A stretch of 64,000 bases of DNA, taken from assembly GCA_963971225.1 (NCBI GenBank), contig OZ020269.1, positions 44,227,264-44,291,263 on the forward strand, read 5' to 3'. Below the pieces are notes generated by a model that was not told where the DNA came from, did no database searches, and saw only the letters and a list, made by a program, of their open reading frames with translations. The translations under genes were made by a program, and so were the position numbers. Below are positions 21,780-32,604 of the stretch, in pieces. Source of the stretch: Melieria omissa. Its lineage: Eukaryota; Arthropoda; Insecta; Diptera; Ulidiidae. Each line of letters opens with the position of its first letter. Within the stretch, counting starts at the first letter, position 1.

Positions 21780-22140
21780 ATTACATCATTCTAATTCCGA
21801 TCTGAATTGGCATAAGCCCAGGCAAGCCGTTTTTGAACGTGTGATGATGAGAGCAACAGTTTTTTTTTTTTCAAAGAGCTCCGGTATTTAACGTCGTTAG
21901 ATCTTAAACGACCTCGAATCGTCTCTTTTGATATTTGAACACCACTTTTCTTTTAAACTGCTTTAGCTTTACGCAACAATAAACCCGGCTTCGTCGTAAA
22001 CAAATCAATGATTTTCTTGTCCTGTTTTGGAGAGGTCTTTTTTTCAAGGTCACGCCCAGCCAAATCGTCGAAATTTTTTGCTTCCATATACCGATTCGTC
22101 CAACTCGTTACGAATTATTTCGACTTCCTCATATATTTTT
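21780..22140 (-). pseudogene. Tc1 transposase, N-terminal HTH part
   Basis: Minus translation gives KIIDLFTTKPGLLLRKAKAV, a stop, KKSGVQISKETIRGRLRSND, VKYRSSLKKK, then after a frameshift HVQKRLAWAYANSDRN. This is the second HTH of Tc1/Tc3 transposases and the start of the catalytic domain. Confidence 0.75.
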
Positions 22141-22263
22141 CTGCAGCTAAACTTGACATTTACGGCCCTCTAGGGTGTAAACAAAGTAATATGGTTTCAA
22201 GTGCAGCCGCCGTAGCTCAGTTGGTTAGTGCGCGGTCCAGCGAGTCGCATGCAGAGCGACGCA

Positions 22264-23971
22264 CAGTGTTGCGAGTTCATATAGCGAAGTGACAAAAATA
22301 GGAGTGGTCGTATATAAATGAAATTTGGTATACAGTTACTGTATGAGTAAAGAACTTACTGTGCAAAATTTCAATGAAATCGGACGGAAACTTCGACTAC
22401 CTCCCATACAAACGGATTTGAAAAAACTTTGTATTAACAATGAAAATTATCTGAGTTCATAAAAGATACATTCAAAATATTTGTTTTTTAATATAAATTT
22501 ATTTATAAATGTGTATATAGATAAAATGCGCTTTTTCAAAAGTGATTGAAAATAAAATCGCGATGAAGTGCTCCACGGCTGCTCAGAAATTGCTCTTAGA
22601 GGGTTAAAATGTTAGGCTGACCCCCACTAATTTTTCCTCCTGAATATTCCTTTCGAACATACATATCTCCAACCCTTAATGAGGCTCCCATACAAAACCA
22701 TCGTTTTTATAAAGTGGGCTCCCGCTGCTCTCAGGTTGGTCCCAGACGTACCATATATAAGACTGACCCCAATTTATTTTCCCTTTCGAATATTTTTTCT
22801 ATACACACCTAACCGCTACATCCAACTCTTAAGGTGGCTGCCATACAAAACTAGTAATTTTCAATGGAACTGGCTCCACACTTGTAAATGTAGTAAAGTA
22901 AGCGAAGAAACATCGTATCTGGCAAAGTACTTAACCGATTTGAATGATTTATTAAAAAATCGTCAACATTCCTGAATGCCAAAAATACAAAATTAATTAA
23001 AGTTCAAAAATTCAGCCCCAGAGGGCGCCTCCCATACAATTAAAGTAGTACGGTTGTCAACTTTTGGTTCTGTACGAAAAAAAATCAAAGTGTACTGTCG
23101 AAACTTTATTAACCCCTCTATTTCGAATATAAAATGAAAAAATTGCCTATGAAAAAGCTCCCAACCTGCCGTTCGGAACCGGCATAAAACTGTAGGTCCC
23201 TTCCACCCGCGTACAAAATTCACACGCACAACACGGGTGGTTGCGGGAAGCTAGGCCTTAGTCTCGCGTAAGCGGGCTGTCGTGCCAATCAATTATTATT
23301 ATTATTATTTCGAATATAATGGTAATCGTAATTGATTTTCCGAAGCTATCTTCAACAAATTTTTCCATCATCAGCAGAGCATTAATTGACCGATTGCTAT
23401 TGGCTTTCAACCAAACTGTGAAAATATCGCAAATTTGCACTCAAGTCTTCACCGTAAAATGCCAATAACTTCCATTCGCGCAAATATGCGCAGCTAAAAA
23501 TTGTAACGCATAATCTACATACTTGCCAAATAAAAATATCAAAAAATTTCAAAAATCATATTTAACGTTTTTTTTTAAATCACTTTTAAAATTTGAACTC
23601 ACTTTTTATTCCCTCGCTTTCTTTACTTAATTTTCATCATAACGGTACTGCTCATAGGTGAGAGTAATCTGCAAAATGTTGGTCTTGTCAGACCTAGATT
23701 ATATAAAACTTACGACAATAGTAACTTTTAGAAACCTGCTCATAATTTATTTTAAAATATTCAACCTCAAAGTCAAAGCAAAAATTTGCTGTTTGTACAC
23801 AATTTTTTTTCAACGCTGGAAGAGCGTACTTTAAGAGCTCATAACTTCTATGTTATCCAATATTTTTTCATAAAACTTCGGATTTCTCTTAACTGAAGTA
23901 TTTCCAACAAAACCTCGTATTCAGATTTTTGCGCTTTTACAGTTGCATTTTTGTCACTACTCGCAACACTG
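22264..23971. mobile_element. hAT element inserted in the SINE
   Basis: Ends are CAGTGTTGCGAGT and its complement; a second block AGTGACAAAAAT is shared after an 11-bp offset. GCGACGCA occurs on both sides (22256-22263; 23973-23980, one base offset), an 8-bp TSD. The 1.7-kb interior is non-coding and includes two diverged copies of a CTGACCCC...CCATACAAAAC unit (about 22617-22698 and 22763-22852). Confidence 0.8.
23133..23306 (+). repeat. 5'-truncated SINE inside the hAT
   Basis: It has only the 3' half of the SINE (from AAAATTGCCTATGAAAAAGC to the ATT tail). Flanks are a perfect 13-bp duplication ATTTCGAATATAA (23120-23132, 23307-23319). It therefore inserted into the hAT after the hAT family formed. 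Confidence 0.9.
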
Positions 23972-24299
23972 TGCGACGCAAGTTCGAATTCTGCATGTAG
24001 TAACACCTAAAAAAAATAACGGGGAACTCGTTTTCTCTTTCGGTGGCTGTCCTCTCAGCTGGAAATGGCAACCGGCATAAAACTGTAGGTCCCTTCCACC
24101 CGCGTACAAAATTCACACGCACAACACGGGTGGTTGCGGGAAGCTAGGCCTTAGTCTCGCGTATGCGGGCTGTCGTGCCAATCAATTATTTAATTAATAT
24201 GGTTTCAAGTGCCTCCTCTCACGTGGAACTCATTTTGTTAAAACACCGTGTACTTTCTAATTGTTTCACGAAACTGACAATTTTTGCAGTGCGTTTTAC

Positions 24300-24700
24300 A
24301 AAAATAAGTGAAAATTTGATTTGCCAGGTCAGTCAATGAACGCCCATGAAGTCGTCAAGAGGTACCCGTATCTAAAAGGACTACCAATTCAATCTTACAA
24401 AAATATAAAACCGACAATCTTAATTGGTACCAATAGTTGGAAATTGGCGGTCCTTTTAAAAATCAGAGAAGGAAATTGGAATCAACCTATTGCTCAAAAA
24501 TACGATTAGGATGGACCCTACAAGGATGCGACCATCATGCTCCCGAGTTTCGACTCAATATGCACACTTGCGAATGTCAAGAGCAGTACGACGAGCTACA
24601 CGAGGGGGTGAAGGGATATTTCAGTATGGAGGCCCCTAAATCAACGCAATTATTATCCGCGCACGACAGCCGCGCATTACAACTTCTGAGTGAAACAAGC
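24300..24700 (+). pseudogene. BEL pol, region between protease and RT
   Basis: LPGQSMNAHEVVKRYPYLKG, ILIGTNSWKLAV, then (shifted frame) RLGWTLQGCDHHAPEFRLNM, YFSMEAPKS and RALQLLSET. These are the conserved segments between BEL protease and RT. The LINE at 24701 interrupts; BEL continues at 28346 (NERYEVGLMWRND). The long open frame 24437-25351 is an accidental BEL-LINE read-through. Confidence 0.75.
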
Positions 24701-24719
24701 TCCAATCTCCACAAACCCC

Positions 24720-25351
24720 ATGTAATGGCACTAGGTGAGACCCAGGTGTGTGAGGATGAAGATCCACTGGATTTCCACATCCCATGGTACCACCTTCTGC
24801 CATTATTCTCTCCCCACAGGGGTCTTGCCTTTTATGTGTGCAGTAATGTTGCGTACCAGTGCCAGCAACAACTATACACGACGGATGCCGAATTTAGCTC
24901 CATGTGGGTTAAATTCAATATCCAGTCGCACATTCTGCACTTCTGCTTTCTGTACAGAAGCCCGAATTCAGGGAGAGATTTTACTTATAACAAGTTTGAT
25001 CTTCTCTCTGATTCTATTTCCCGTATTCTGGAATCGTATCCGAATAGTGAAATTGTAGTTGTTGGTGATTTCAATATTCATAATTCCAATTGGCTACGCC
25101 ATTCCAGCCACACAACTCCTGAAGGCTTATTTGTCGAGCTCTTTGCCGAGTCTAATAACTTGACTCAAATAGTGCATGAACCAACGCATATCCCCTGCGT
25201 TGCTGGGCAAGCTCTCAATACTCTAGACCTTTTTCGCACTTCACATCATGAAAAATATGATGTTGAAATGCACGCACCTCTTGGAAACTCGGACCATTGC
25301 ACCATTTTGGCGTCTTTTTCATACTCTTCTATCCGCAATGCTTCGCCTTGA
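24720..25351 (+). pseudogene. LINE endonuclease domain
   Basis: MALGETQV, GLAFYV, LYRSPNS, IVVVGDFNIH (catalytic Asp/Asn), TLDLF and LGNSDHCTI (catalytic Asp/His) appear in order, so most AP-endonuclease motifs are kept. The frame ends at 25351 with a stop before the RT. Confidence 0.85.
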
Positions 25352-25494
25352 GCCCCGAAGCGCTTAATGTGGAAGTATGATAAAGCTAACTGGAGTGGAC
25401 TTAACGATTTTTTCACCCACTTCAATTGGAAATTGTGTTTTCTTGATAGAAACATAAATGCCGCAGCCAAAATGAAGAAATTATATTATTAGGA

Positions 25495-26760
25495 ATGCGG
25501 TCCTTCATCCCTAATAAGCTGCTTTGCATTAAACCCAAGGACAATATCTGGTTTAATGAGACATGCAGAATTGCTGTCAGGTCCAAAGAGGAAGCTTTCA
25601 GAACATGGCAGGCAAATAAAAATGCCGCCACTGAACAGCTGCGTAAACAGGCTAGAAATCGATGCAATGCCATCCTAAAGCGCCAAAAGTTTCTGCACGA
25701 ACAGCGCCAAAGGAAAAAAGTTCTTCAATGCCAGCGTGGTAGTAAGAACTTCTGGTCATTCGTTAAGAAGGTGAAGAATCAAACATCGTCTTCAATCCCA
25801 ACTCTTCTTAACAATGATCAAATCATCGCTCACTCGGTTGATAAAGCTAATTTGTTGGCTAAAATTTTCGCAGAGAATTCCTCTCTGCCCCCCAGCGATC
25901 AACCACTGCCCGTAGTCGAGAACGTATCTTGCTCTATGCCAGAAATTCATTTTCGGACACGGGTAGTTAAAAGAGTGCTTGCAAATCTCGATGTAAATAA
26001 GGTTTCAGGGCCGGACGACATTCCAGCCCTTGTTTTGAAAAAATGCAACGCAAACTTTTCAACATGTCATACACCACAGGTGTATTTCCGACATGCTGGA
26101 AGGTGGCAAATGTTCAACCAGTTCCTAAAAAAGGCAAGACTACTGACCCTGCGAACTGCTTTCCAAAGTAATGGAAAGCATTGTAAACTTCAACCTTGTG
26201 AAATATCTGGAGCACAATAGACTGCTAAGTGACCGCCAATACGGCTTTCGAAGACAGCGATCGACGGGAGACCTTATGGCGGTCCTCACCGAGAAATGGA
26301 ACCATAGCATTCTAAACCTCGGTGAAAGCAAGGTTGTTGCACTGGATATTTCTAAGCCCTTTGACTGGATTTGGCATAAAGCACTCGTGTCTAAATTGAT
26401 TGCCTATGGCGTCGGTAGTATCTTCTCTCGTTGGATTACGAGCTTCCTCTATGATCGCTCCATTCGTGTTGTAATCTCCACGTGGGGTCAAGCGAACAGG
26501 GTCGATTTTAATCCTCGCAAGACCCAATGTTGCCTGTTATCCCACAAGCGAGTCTCCCAACATTCCAACACATCCCTGGTTATGGATGGTGTGAGTATTG
26601 CGGAATTGGCAGCTCTTGATGTTCTGGGCATGTCCATTAAGAACGACCTTCGTTGGAACGATCATATTTTTGGCGTGTCGAAAGAAGCAGCCAAGTGCCT
26701 CGGCTTCTTAAAGCGGTGCAAAAAATATTCGTCCGATCTCCGCATTATTTATACCACCTA
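25495..26760 (+). pseudogene. LINE reverse transcriptase, deleted palm
   Basis: Linker KDNIWFNETCRIAVRSKEEAF, then VSGPDDIPALVLK. After frame changes comes the palm start (LLSDRQYGFRRQRSTGDL, VVALDISKPFDWIWHKAL). At about 26495 the sequence jumps from RVVIS to VDFNPRKTQCC, removing the GVPQGS and YADD segments. The C-terminal part (LGMSIKNDLRWNDHI) follows up to the R1-like insertion at 26766. Confidence 0.82.
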
Positions 26761-26765
26761 TATCC

Positions 26766-27824
26766 CTCGTAGTCATACGGCGTGCCGTGGGCTTCGGGCT
26801 AAGGAGGGGGAATAGAGAGGTGCTGCTGCAGTATGAGTGGCTGCAAGGCGAAGGTGTGGAGAGTGCTGACAGTATGAAGCGTAAGCGAATACTGGAGGAC
26901 TGTATTCTGCAACGTTGGCAGCAACGTTGGGACGAAAGTCCCCATGGCAGAACGACCTATGAGTATATACGGGACGTGAGGTTCGTGGTAGGGCTCAAGG
27001 ATTTCGGCTTCGGCTTGAGCCTTGGGTTCCTACTCACCGGACACGGGTCACTCAATACATTTTTGCATGAGAGAGCCCTGAGTGCAAGTGCTGAGTATAT
27101 GTGTGGGGCTGTAAGAGAGGATTGGTTGCATGTGTTGTGTGAGTGCCCGTTGTACTCAGATTTGAGGGACCTAGGGCGGATGGGGATTAGTCGGACGGAC
27201 GGTGTGTGGTGTGTGCATGAAGCACTCTCCACCAGCCAGCTGATTGTCATAATGAATGATTATGCGAATGCTGTGTTTCGGCGGCGACGGCAGTTTGGTG
27301 TATTGCCAAGTGTGAATGTGTGAGTGGGCGGGGGGGCTGGTCTGTTTGAGTGGAAGAATGAGTGCGCACGTGAATGGAGTCAAGTGCGGTGTGGTGGTCA
27401 CCAGTCCACGAGCTAAATGGGGCTCAACTGGTAGTAGCACGGCTACGAAGTCTGACCAGAGGCTTTGTCTGGTACCACGGGAGTCAGGGTGCCCCTGGAG
27501 CCTTGTGCTTCAGCCTGATCATGGGAATGGCCCCCTCGGGGAGTTTCGTGGTGGCGTGGTTTAACACCCAAATGCGGGTAGAGTTTCCTCTCGGCGTGGA
27601 GTTGCGTTTACAACCGGGTGCCGGACCCATAGCACGGCAGAGGTTTAGATAGGCCTCGATCCCTACCAAGGAGGGGAAATGTCCACTTACATTAACCCAA
27701 TTGGTACCGGGAGCTTGCTCTCGGGGCGCTTATCAATGCTTAATTTGATACGCTGTGCTTTTGAGCACCGTGGGGTTAGGCCAACTGTGGCGGCACTCAC
27801 GTTAAAAAAAAAAAAAAAAATACG
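26766..27824 (+). mobile_element. R1-like LINE, 5'-truncated, with poly(A)
   Basis: Inserted with a perfect 13-bp duplication ACCACCTATATCC (26753-26765 and 27825-27837). The coding remnant (26787-27323) is followed by about 480 bp of 3' UTR and a run of 17 A at 27804-27820. The interrupted LINE reads correctly across the duplication. Confidence 0.87.
26787..27323 (+). pseudogene. R1-like ORF2 C-terminal domain
   Basis: WQQRWDESPHGRTTYEYIRDV, GFLLTGHGSLNTFLH and a CG...WLHVLCECPLY zinc-type cluster match the C-terminal tail of R1/TRAS-clade ORF2 proteins. The frame is open to its natural end. Endonuclease and RT are absent owing to 5' truncation. Confidence 0.78.
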
Positions 27825-27837
27825 ACCACCTATATCC

Positions 27838-28272
27838 GACCTACAATGGAGTTTAACTCGCACCTATGGGCAGGGGCTTCGAAACCCCATTTGGAGCTCC
27901 TGGATCGGGTGCAAAACCGTGCGATTAAACTTATAGGGGACAGTAGGGCATCCAGCTCTATTGACTCCTTGGAGCATCGTCGAAACGTGGCATGTGTGGT
28001 AATTGCTCAGTGGAGATGAGCAGCTTGATGCCATCACTCCGGGTATTCCCACGGGCAACCCGTTTGAACACTGGCGCCCATGCATTACACGTCGAAAAGA
28101 TGTTCCTACGCACTACAGAGAAAGTTCGTTTCTGGCCCGAACAGCGCGATTGTCGAATGGTCTCCCTGCAGGTGTTTTCCCCAGCACCTATGATCTTGAT
28201 GGATTCAAGGCAAGAGTCCATAAAGTCTTCACCCAACTTCCTCTCTCCCAACCTATATATCCTTCCTGAACC
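27838..28272 (+). pseudogene. LINE RT C-terminal domain (resumed)
   Basis: After the R1-like insertion the host LINE continues: RPTMEFNSHLWAGASK, LLDRVQNRAIKLIGD, SLEHRRNVACVVI, then a frameshift to the final segment ending near 28270. It is followed by a 3' UTR and A-rich tail. Confidence 0.78.
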
Positions 28273-28345
28273 AACGCAATGCCTCGCATTTATAGGGGTC
28301 ATCCCCTGCGCGTTGGCTCGTCTAAAAAAAACAAAAAAAATAAGA

Positions 28346-29133
28346 AAAATCAATGAACGTTATGAGGTCGGATTGATGTGGCGCAACGATAACGTGGTGC
28401 TGCCAGAGAGCTATTCGAATGTTTTCCAAAGATCAATTTGTTTGCGCAAGAAACTTGAACAAGATCCGGCACTGAAAGCGACTATTCAAGACCAAATCGA
28501 CAATCTTATTTCGAAAGGGTACGCTGAGAAACTACCCAGCAGCGAGGCGACGACACCATTGAACAAAATTTGGTATCTACCAATTTTTATTGTCACAAAC
28601 CCCAACAAGCCTGGCAAAGTCCGGCTGGTCTGGGACGTTGCCGCTAAATTGAATGGAGCATCGCTCAATGACTTCCTCTTAACTGGCCCAGATCTCCTAA
28701 ATCCGCTGATGGAGGTCTTGCTGGCATTTAAAGTTGGACGAGTAGCCATATGCGGCGATATCGCAGGGAAGTTTCACAGAATCAATGTGCGGGAAAGCGA
28801 CATGCACGCCCAATGTTTTTTGTGGTGGGACTCGACGGACGAATTGAATCGTCCAAGCATTTACGTGATGCGTGCGCATGTATTCCACACTTCATCCATG
28901 ACAAAAATTATGAACATTTTAAGAATTAATTTCCTCGGGCAGTGGAAGCTTTACAAAACTATCATTACGTAGACGATTTCATAGATAGACGACGAACTGG
29001 CTGCAATAGAGTTGGCAAAGCGCGTAAAGCAAATCCATGCCGCAGCCCGGTTCAACATACGGAACTGGTCATAAAATTCGATCAATCAGCTGCAACAACT
29101 CGAAGAAGATTCATTAACCGGGCCAAACTCTAA
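28346..29133 (+). pseudogene. BEL reverse transcriptase
   Basis: NERYEVGLMWRND, NKIWYLPIFIVTNPNKPGKV, RLVWDVAAK and DLLNPLMEVLLAFK are BEL RT segments; the first palm motif is altered (CGDIAGKFHRI). The catalytic YVDDFID follows at about 28965-28985 in another frame. At least one frameshift and a stop before 29133. Confidence 0.85.
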
Positions 29134-29158
29134 AGAATGGGGTCCCGCTACTAAGGTC

Positions 29159-29905
29159 ATGGGTATGTTTTGGGACCCAACTAATGATATGTTCAGATAT
29201 ATTTGCAGATTTACCAAATTACGCCGTGACGTAATAAATGAGTCTGCGGTGCCGACAAAGAGGAAGATACTGCAAGTTTTGATGTCAATTTTCGACCCTC
29301 TCGGTTTTGTTTCGTGCTACACGATTGGACTTAAAATTCTGTTCCAAAACATATGGCGCTCTAGTATCGGCTGGGACGAGCCATTGACTGAAACTCTACT
29401 CGATGACTGGTGTCAATGGAAGTCCGTCATACCGTTAATTTCGTCTGTTCAAATTCCCCGATTTTACTCCCCAGCGCTAAAAGAGGCGCGTGACGTGCAA
29501 CTGCACACTTTCGTTGATGCTGGTGAAAATGCCTACGCCGCCGAATGTTACTTGCGCGTCGAATATGCTGGCGAAGTTTCTGTTGCCTTAGTAAACGAAA
29601 AATCGAAAGTAGCACCACTCAAGCCACTATCAATTCCGAGGTTGGAGCTACAGGCGGCAGTAGTTGGAATATGACGAGCAAACAAAGTTGTTAACGTACG
29701 TCGCATACGCACGTCATCGCAATTTTGGTGGACAGACTCAAAACAGTTCTTAAGTGGTTACGAATGGACCCCAAGTACTTCCAACAGTACGTCATGCACC
29801 GAGTGGGCGAGATTATCGAGAAATCAAATCAAATGTAACTCAATGGAAGTGGGTTTCATCCAAGATGAATCCTGCAGACCTTGCGACAAAGTCGTCCACG
29901 CGAAA
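29159..29905 (+). pseudogene. BEL RNase H-like region
   Basis: GMFWDPTNDMF, SIFDPLGFVSCYTIGLKILFQ, then VQLHTFVDAGENAYAAECYLR (first RNase H Asp) and IPRLELQAAVVGI. After a stop at 29672-29674 homology continues out of frame with WWTDSK.. and WKWVSSKMNPADLATK up to about 29900. Confidence 0.85.
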
Positions 29906-31475
29906 CAATTCTGACATTTGGTTTTCAGGACCTGAATTTTTATTGTCTCACGCCAACAGCTGGCCACAATGTGAAATGGTCGAGTCACACAATAGTGGTG
30001 ATACCGAGCTTAAGCGCCGAGTATTAGTCATCGAAAAATCCGCTGCTCCTCTAAAACCGAACGTAGAATACTTTTCCAATTGGAGGCGCTTATACCGAGC
30101 CGTCGCTACATTCATCTTGTACATCGAAAGACTCAAAGCCGCTACACCGCCAAGAGAGAAAAGTGTTACCTTTGAAATGCTGCGGAGAACTCCACAATTT
30201 CTTTGGAAATACGCTCAATATGAAGAGTACGATGAAGATCTTAACCGACTCAAGCAAGGTAAACCAATCGGAAAAAGTAGCAAATTGATAATGTTGAATG
30301 TATACTTACTTAAATCAAAATGGCATCATAAGGAGCAGAGGTAGGGAAGAGTACCTAAGAAACCACGGCGACGTTATTGTGCTACCTCATTCCCATCATG
30401 TGACCCAAGTTCTGGTGCGCTCAATTCATGAAGACATTCATCATCAGATACATGAAGCTATAATCAACAGGATAAGAAGCCAATACTATATTTCTCGACT
30501 GCGAGTCTTATATAGAAAGGTACGCCGAATGTGCCAGTATTGTAAGAACAAAAACGTCAAGCCACAAATACCGCAAATGGCCGCTTTACCGCCCGCAAGA
30601 TCAGCCGCCTTCGAAAGGCCGTTTACTTACGCCAGCATCGAATTTTCGGGTCACTTTACGTGGCCGTAGGCAGACGACGCGAAAAAAGATGGGGCGTGAT
30701 TTTCACGTGTCTAACCATTCGAGCTGTACACATTGAAGTGGTGCATAGCCTGGATACCAGTTCGTGCATCATGGCAATCCGCAACTTTATATCGCGACGC
30801 GGGTCGCCCAGAAAAATATACAGAGACAATGGGACGAACTTTAAGGCTGCTGAAAAAATCCTCTGTGACGAATCGAAATATGTTAATATACCTTCGATGT
30901 CTCGATCGTTCAACGACATAAAATGGAAATTTAATCCACCTGCAGCGCCTCACATGGGCGGTGCATTGGAGAGGCTTGTAAGATCCATCAAAACAGTGTT
31001 GTATGCAATCTGCAATCACTGCATTTTAATGACGAAAGTCTACGATGCGCCCTACATGAAGTCGAATTCATTATAAACTCTCGTCCTCTCACATTCGTTT
31101 CTGTCGAGTCAATTGACGACGGGGCGATGGCTATAAACCCATATGTAACGAAAATGTGGACTTACGACACTGCTGGTACCAAACTCAAAGGTTTGCCGAT
31201 CAGTTTTAGCGGCGATGGCTTAAGGAGTATGTGCCGATAATATCAAGGCGAAGCAAGTGGTTTGCAAAGCAAGCTCCAGTAAAAGTCGGAGATGTCGTTG
31301 TAATTGTGGACCAAGAGCTCCCACAAAATCGCTAGCCTAAAGACATCGTGGTCGAGACATTGATGGCAAAAGATGGTCAGTTTCGAAGTGTGACGGTAAA
31401 AACGGCGTCGAGTACGTTTCGATGCCCGGTAGCTAAGGTGGCAGTCTTTGACGTCGACAGGACTGATGGTTAACA
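29906..31475 (+). pseudogene. BEL integrase
   Basis: The zinc-binding segment (about 30370-30560) reads LPHSHHVTQVLVRSIHEDIHH and CQYCKNKNV. The catalytic core includes TCLTIRAVHIEVVHSLDT (first Asp), YRDNGTNFKAAEKIL (second Asp) and HMGGALERLVRSIK (Glu). The C-terminal part ends VAKVAVFDVDRTDG near 31470. Stops (about 30342 and 30667) and a frame change at 31075 interrupt it. Confidence 0.86.
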
Positions 31476-31507
31476 CAACGTATCGAGTTTGTTTACGGGT
31501 GAGGGGA

Positions 31508-31530
31508 TGTTCTCGCCGTCGACAAAAATT
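31508..31530 (+). repeat. BEL 3' LTR start, truncated
   Basis: A purine-rich GGTGAGGGGA tract (candidate polypurine tract) precedes TGTTCTCGCCGTCGACAA, the same start as the 5' LTR at 7964. Similarity to the 5' LTR stops after about 20 bases. Confidence 0.65.
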
Positions 31531-31859
31531 TGATGTCACCGATTTCAAAGAAATTGGTGTCATTTGAAAGATAATACTTTCATTAAGCAAGATCTTAAAT
31601 TATTTCTTAATCGGGTAAATTTTGAGAAAGTTATAGCATTTACAAGTTGACCAAATTCTAGAAAAATTGTTTTATGATAAAATGCAGTTTTGAGCGTCAA
31701 CAATTGAAAACGTAACCAAAACACTATTTTCGCTTCAATCGGAGAAAATGTTACTGCTATGCACTTATAAGAGTCCAAAACATCATTTCAGGAGCTATTT
31801 TGAAAAAAAGTTAAATAAAAACGGGGTTGCACGTTAATTAAAAAACAAATTTTTTTTAC
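31531..31859. other. Unassigned AT-rich DNA
   Basis: No gene, repeat family or terminal repeats recognised between the BEL end and the next mariner. Confidence 0.3.
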
Positions 31860-31861
31860 TA

Positions 31862-32602
31862 TCAGGTGTACAACTTTGCTTCCGCCGTTTTCCGATAGGT
31901 GGATGTACCGGCTGAGGCTGGTTGAAATACATAGATGGTAATGCCTTTAAAGTGAGTGTGGACAGTGCCTAACGAATTGTCATCGCCGTTTCAGTGACAG
32001 TTGTTCTTGTTTTCGTATTATTCACGCTCGAAAATGTCCGTTTATGTGCCCAATTCTCGCCATTTGCGGGAAGTTTTACTTTTCTGTTACAATTCGAAAA
32101 AAAATGCAGCTGAAGCGCATCGAATGCTCTCAGAAACTTACGGTGATGCTGCTCTGAGTGAAAGAACGTGTCGGGAGTGGTTTCAACGTTTTAAAAATGG
32201 TGATTTCGACATGACAAAGTCATCCTCCAACACGACAATGCTCGGCCTCACGTCGCAAAAGTGGTCAAAAAGTACCTGGAAACGCTGAAATGGGAAGTCT
32301 TGCCCCACCCGCCGTATTCCCCAGATGTCGCCGCTTCTGACTTCCACCTATTCCGTTCGATGGCACACGGCCTGGCAGATCAACATTTTCAATCCTTCGA
32401 AGAATTATAAAAATGAATTGCTTCATGGATAGCGTCAAAAGAGGACTCCTTTTTTCGAGCCGGGATCCGAAAATTGCCGGAAAGATGGGAGAAAGTTGTC
32501 GCTAGCGACGGACAATACTTTGAATAATACATCTGTAAGCACTTTTTCGCAATAAAGCTTTTAATTTTGGAAAAAACGGCGGAAGCAAAGTTGTATACCT
32601 GA
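31862..32602 (+). mobile_element. Internally deleted mariner (Mos1-like)
   Basis: TIRs TCAGGTGTACAACTTTGCTT and complement, with TA on both sides (31860-31861, 32603-32604). The shared end extends through CCGCCGTTTTCC. Length 741 bp against about 1.3 kb for intact mariners. Confidence 0.85.
32034..32525 (+). pseudogene. Deleted mariner transposase
   Basis: The N terminus MSVYVPNSRHLREVLLFCYN, HRMLSETYGD and CREWFQRFKNGDFDM is the mariner HTH. At about 32225 it jumps to the C-terminal third: LPHPPYSPDVAASDFHLF (third Asp), then LPERWEKVVASDGQYFE-like residues in shifted frames. The first and second catalytic Asp are deleted. Confidence 0.83.
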
Positions 32603-32604
32603 TA

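Larger units (their letters stand above)
20437..22140 (-). mobile_element. Tc1-type transposon split by a DD37E element
   Basis: Minus-strand homology to Tc1 transposase is present in two parts: the HTH region (22140-21780) and the catalytic C terminus (21060-20560). The left end at TACAGTCTGTCCAGCAG (20435) follows a TA. I could not find the matching right TIR, which may lie beyond 22140 or be lost. The element sits inside the BEL protease. Confidence 0.7.
22205..24194 (+). repeat. tRNA-derived SINE split by a hAT element
   Basis: The head (22205-22263, A box TAGCTCAGTTGG) continues after the hAT at about 23973 (AAGTTCGAATTCTGCATG, B box) and ends near 24194 in an ATT-rich tail. The two outer flanks share the 18-bp duplication TAATATGGTTTCAAGTGC (22187-22204 and 24195-24212). 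The body lacks about 50 bp (the TGAGAGCAAAAATTGCC section) found in the copy at 4192. Confidence 0.88.
24701..28345 (+). mobile_element. CR1/L2-like LINE carrying an R1-like insertion
   Basis: Order: endonuclease (24720-25351), linker and RT (25495-26760), R1-like insertion (26766-27824), RT C terminus (27838-28270), and an A-rich tail near 28320-28345. The exact clade is not resolved by eye. The palm section with the YADD box is missing between about 26490 and 26500. Confidence 0.78.
7964..31530 (+). mobile_element. BEL/Pao LTR retrotransposon expanded by nested insertions
   Basis: BEL pieces occur in correct order and orientation: 5' LTR (7964-8100 and 13610-13640), gag (13756-14328, 14946-15442, 15969-16530), protease (20134-20436, 24300-24700), RT/RNase H/integrase (28346-31475) and the first bases of the 3' LTR (31508-31530). 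Both LTR starts read TGTT followed by CGCCGTCGACAA. About 5.8 kb of BEL DNA is spread over 23.5 kb. All other pieces in this interval are later insertions, most with their own target duplications. Many stops show it is dead. Confidence 0.85.

Noticed and set aside
24437..25351. 304-codon open frame as a single gene
   Set aside because: The first third is BEL pol and the rest is a LINE endonuclease; it is an accidental read-through across an insertion junction.
27804..27820. Poly(A) run as an assembly artefact
   Set aside because: It is followed by the second copy of a 13-bp TSD, so it is the tail of the R1-like LINE.
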